From: Hyphomonadaceae bacterium
GTDB taxonomy: Bacteria; Pseudomonadota; Alphaproteobacteria; Caulobacterales; Hyphomonadaceae
Assembly (NCBI GenBank): GCA_030696545.1
Contig: JAUYSA010000098.1
Location: 1-6,987, forward strand
DNA length: 6,987 nt
Reading direction: 5' to 3'
The notes beneath the pieces are model-generated. The model worked only from the letters and a program-made list of their open reading frames with translations, was not told where the DNA came from and did not search any database. Shown in pieces: positions 6,063-6,987 of this stretch. The translations under genes and the position numbers were made by a program. Position 1 is the stretch's first letter, and each line of letters starts with the position of its first letter.

Positions 6063-6709
6063 GCGCCAGCGCTCCTCCTTCCACAGAGGATGAGCGCCAC
6101 ATGGCGCGCGCGCTGGAGCTGGCGCGCTCGCATCTTGGCAAGACGGCGCCCAATCCTTCTGTCGGCTGTGTGATCGTGGCCGATGGCGATGTCGTGGGCG
6201 AAGCTGTGACAGGCGTTGGCGGGCGGCCCCATGCCGAAGAGGTGGCGCTGAAGATCGCAGGCGAGCGGGCGGCGGGCGCGACAGCCTATGTCACGCTGGA
6301 GCCGTGCAACGCACGATCTGCTGGGGCGCTGTCGTGCTCGCAGCTGCTGGTTGAGGCGGGCGTGAGCCGCGTCGTGGTGGCGTGCGAGGACCCGCATCCG
6401 ATGGCGGCCCACGGCGTCTCGCGGCTTGGAGCGGCTGGCGTCGAGGTGATGCTGGGCATCGGGCGCGCGGAGGCGGAGAGGATCAACGCAGGCTTCTTCA
6501 AGGTGATCGCAAGCGGACGGCCCTGGCTTGCGATCGATGGTGATCCATCAAGCTATGACGCGGAGTTCGATCTTGCACGCGACGAAACGTATGAAGCCGC
6601 GCTCGACCGGCTGGGCGCGAACGGCCTGACGCGCCTGTTCGTGAGACCTGGCACGCCACTCGCGGCGCAACTGAAAGCGCGCGGGTTGGTGGATGAGGAT
6701 CGCCGCTAG
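6059..6709 (+). CDS. RibD-like zinc deaminase with collapsed reductase domain
   Basis: The protein has 216 residues; ATG 6059 overlaps the gpmA stop as ATGA and has no clear Shine-Dalgarno, so translational coupling is expected. The N-terminal half follows RibD deaminases (riboflavin pathway, diaminohydroxyphosphoribosylaminopyrimidine deaminase): DERHMARALELA (residues 11-22), APNPSVGCVIV, zinc ligands H58 and E60 in PHAEEVAL, C83 in TLEPC, C93 in SCSQLL, then VVVACEDPHP and AERINAGFFK. Two things are unusual. The usual SHHGRTPPC-type segment after the first Cys is replaced by NARSAGALSC, with nine rather than eight residues between the cysteines. The C-terminal NADPH-reductase domain, normally about 200 residues, is only about 64: GRPWLAIDGD (153-162) resembles its first strand, and LGANGLTRLFVRPGTPLAAQLKARGLVDE (about 185-213) its last part, with the middle absent. 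It is therefore probably not a complete bifunctional RibD; it may be a deaminase of other specificity or a decaying paralogue. Confidence 0.88.
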   Translation: MSASAPPSTEDERHMARALELARSHLGKTAPNPSVGCVIVADGDVVGEAVTGVGGRPHAEEVALKIAGERAAGATAYVTLEPCNARSAGALSCSQLLVEAGVSRVVVACEDPHPMAAHGVSRLGAAGVEVMLGIGRAEAERINAGFFKVIASGRPWLAIDGDPSSYDAEFDLARDETYEAALDRLGANGLTRLFVRPGTPLAAQLKARGLVDEDRR

Positions 6710-6740
6710 TTCGGCAAGCACGTCCCATCCGCACAATGAA

Positions 6741-6770
6741 AAACGGGCCGGCCCTGAGGCCGACCCGTTT
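6741..6770 (-). terminator. Rho-independent terminator for the cold-shock gene, possibly bidirectional
   Basis: AAACGGG (6741-6747) pairs with CCCGTTT (6764-6770), then after one C/A mismatch CGGCC (6749-6753) pairs with GGCCG (6758-6762) around a four-base loop. On the minus strand the stem runs straight into TTTTT (complement of AAAAA at 6739-6743), the classic layout for ending the cold-shock transcript. On + it ends in TTT only, so it could also stop the gpmA-ribD transcript, but less well. Confidence 0.8.
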
Positions 6771-6786
6771 CGAAGTTTGGTGCGTG

Positions 6787-6812
6787 AGACGACGCTCCGT
6801 CGAGCGGCGTCT
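6787..6812 (-). other. Second hairpin in the 3' untranslated region of the cold-shock gene
   Basis: AGACG (6787-6791) pairs with CGTCT (6808-6812). After an A/G mismatch, CGCTC (6793-6797) pairs with GAGCG (6802-6806) around a four-base loop. It lies seven bases beyond the minus-strand stop codon and has no T-tract. Its build (stem, single mismatch, stem, tetraloop) parallels the terminator next to it. It may protect the mRNA 3' end or assist termination. Confidence 0.5.
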
Positions 6813-6819
6813 GCGGCGC

Positions 6820-6987
6820 TTACAGAGGTTGGATCTGCGTCGCGGCCATTTTGCCCGAACGCTTGTCCTTCTCGAGCTCGAAGCTCACCCGTTGGCCTTC
6901 GTTGAGGCCGGCGAGGCCTGCGCGCTGGACAGCCGAGATGTGAACGAACACATCTGCGCCGCCGGACTCAGGCTGGATGAAGCCGAA
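6820..6987 (-). CDS. Cold-shock-domain protein, N-terminus outside window
   Basis: Read on the minus strand from the right edge, 55 codons followed by TAA encode the C-terminal part of a small cold-shock-domain (CspA-type) protein. The visible chain begins FGFIQPESGG, the end of the RNP1 motif (normally KGFGFI). DVFVHISAV, the RNP2 motif, follows, then RAGLAGLNEGQRVSFE and DKRSGKMAATQI, the usual closing strands. Only about 13-15 residues should be missing if it is a standard 68-70-residue protein. The aromatic and basic positions that bind single-stranded nucleic acid (Phe of FGFI, Phe and His of VFVHI) are intact. Family members act as RNA chaperones or transcription antiterminators in the cytoplasm; whether this one is cold-induced cannot be seen because its 5' region is off the window. 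It converges on the ribD-like gene with two hairpins between them. Confidence 0.95.
   Translation of the reverse strand, partial: FGFIQPESGGADVFVHISAVQRAGLAGLNEGQRVSFELEKDKRSGKMAATQIQPL

Noticed and set aside
1..6987. CRISPR array, tRNA, rRNA or insertion sequence
   Set aside because: No regularly spaced repeats, cloverleaf-like segments, rRNA motifs or transposase frames are visible on either strand.

Overview
The window is a compact, GC-rich bacterial segment. Hand counts of two flanking lines gave 67-68% G+C, and Shine-Dalgarno sites, GC-rich third positions and short intergenic gaps are typical. Protein style (lipoprotein and M23 architecture, DUF2164-like protein, GpmA, RibD-like deaminase, cold-shock protein) suggests an alphaproteobacterium, perhaps Hyphomonadaceae/Maricaulales-like. 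That placement is an inference, not shown by a marker gene.

Left part (1-3764), all on +: a cell-envelope and secretion cluster. It opens with a 5'-truncated, cysteine-rich S8 (subtilisin-type) protease with an intact catalytic triad. Next comes a small single-pass membrane protein whose periplasmic part looks like a free-standing subtilase prodomain (I9-like). It overlaps by one base a small lipoprotein of unknown function. A Pro/Thr-rich lipoprotein with a complete M23 (LytM) zinc peptidase domain follows, then a 78-residue DUF2164-like protein. A plausible reading is an extracytoplasmic proteolysis and peptidoglycan-remodelling group in which the small membrane protein inhibits or chaperones the protease.

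Middle part (3765-5351): one gene of clearly different composition (sampled lines 43-58% G+C; codons such as ATA and AGG). It encodes a roughly 475-480-residue protein with a C-terminal RecB/Cas4-like PD-(D/E)XK nuclease core and a long N-terminal region I do not recognise. It is preceded by a short palindrome-rich leader. It looks like a single-gene acquisition between two conserved housekeeping segments and is the best candidate here for an undescribed, possibly defensive, system.

Right part (5352-6987): gpmA (2,3-bisphosphoglycerate-dependent phosphoglycerate mutase) overlaps by ATGA a RibD-type deaminase gene. The reductase domain of that gene is internally collapsed to short remnants of its two ends. 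Converging from the minus strand at the right edge is the C-terminal part of a cold-shock-domain protein, separated from the ribD-like gene by two hairpins, one with a T-tract on the minus strand.
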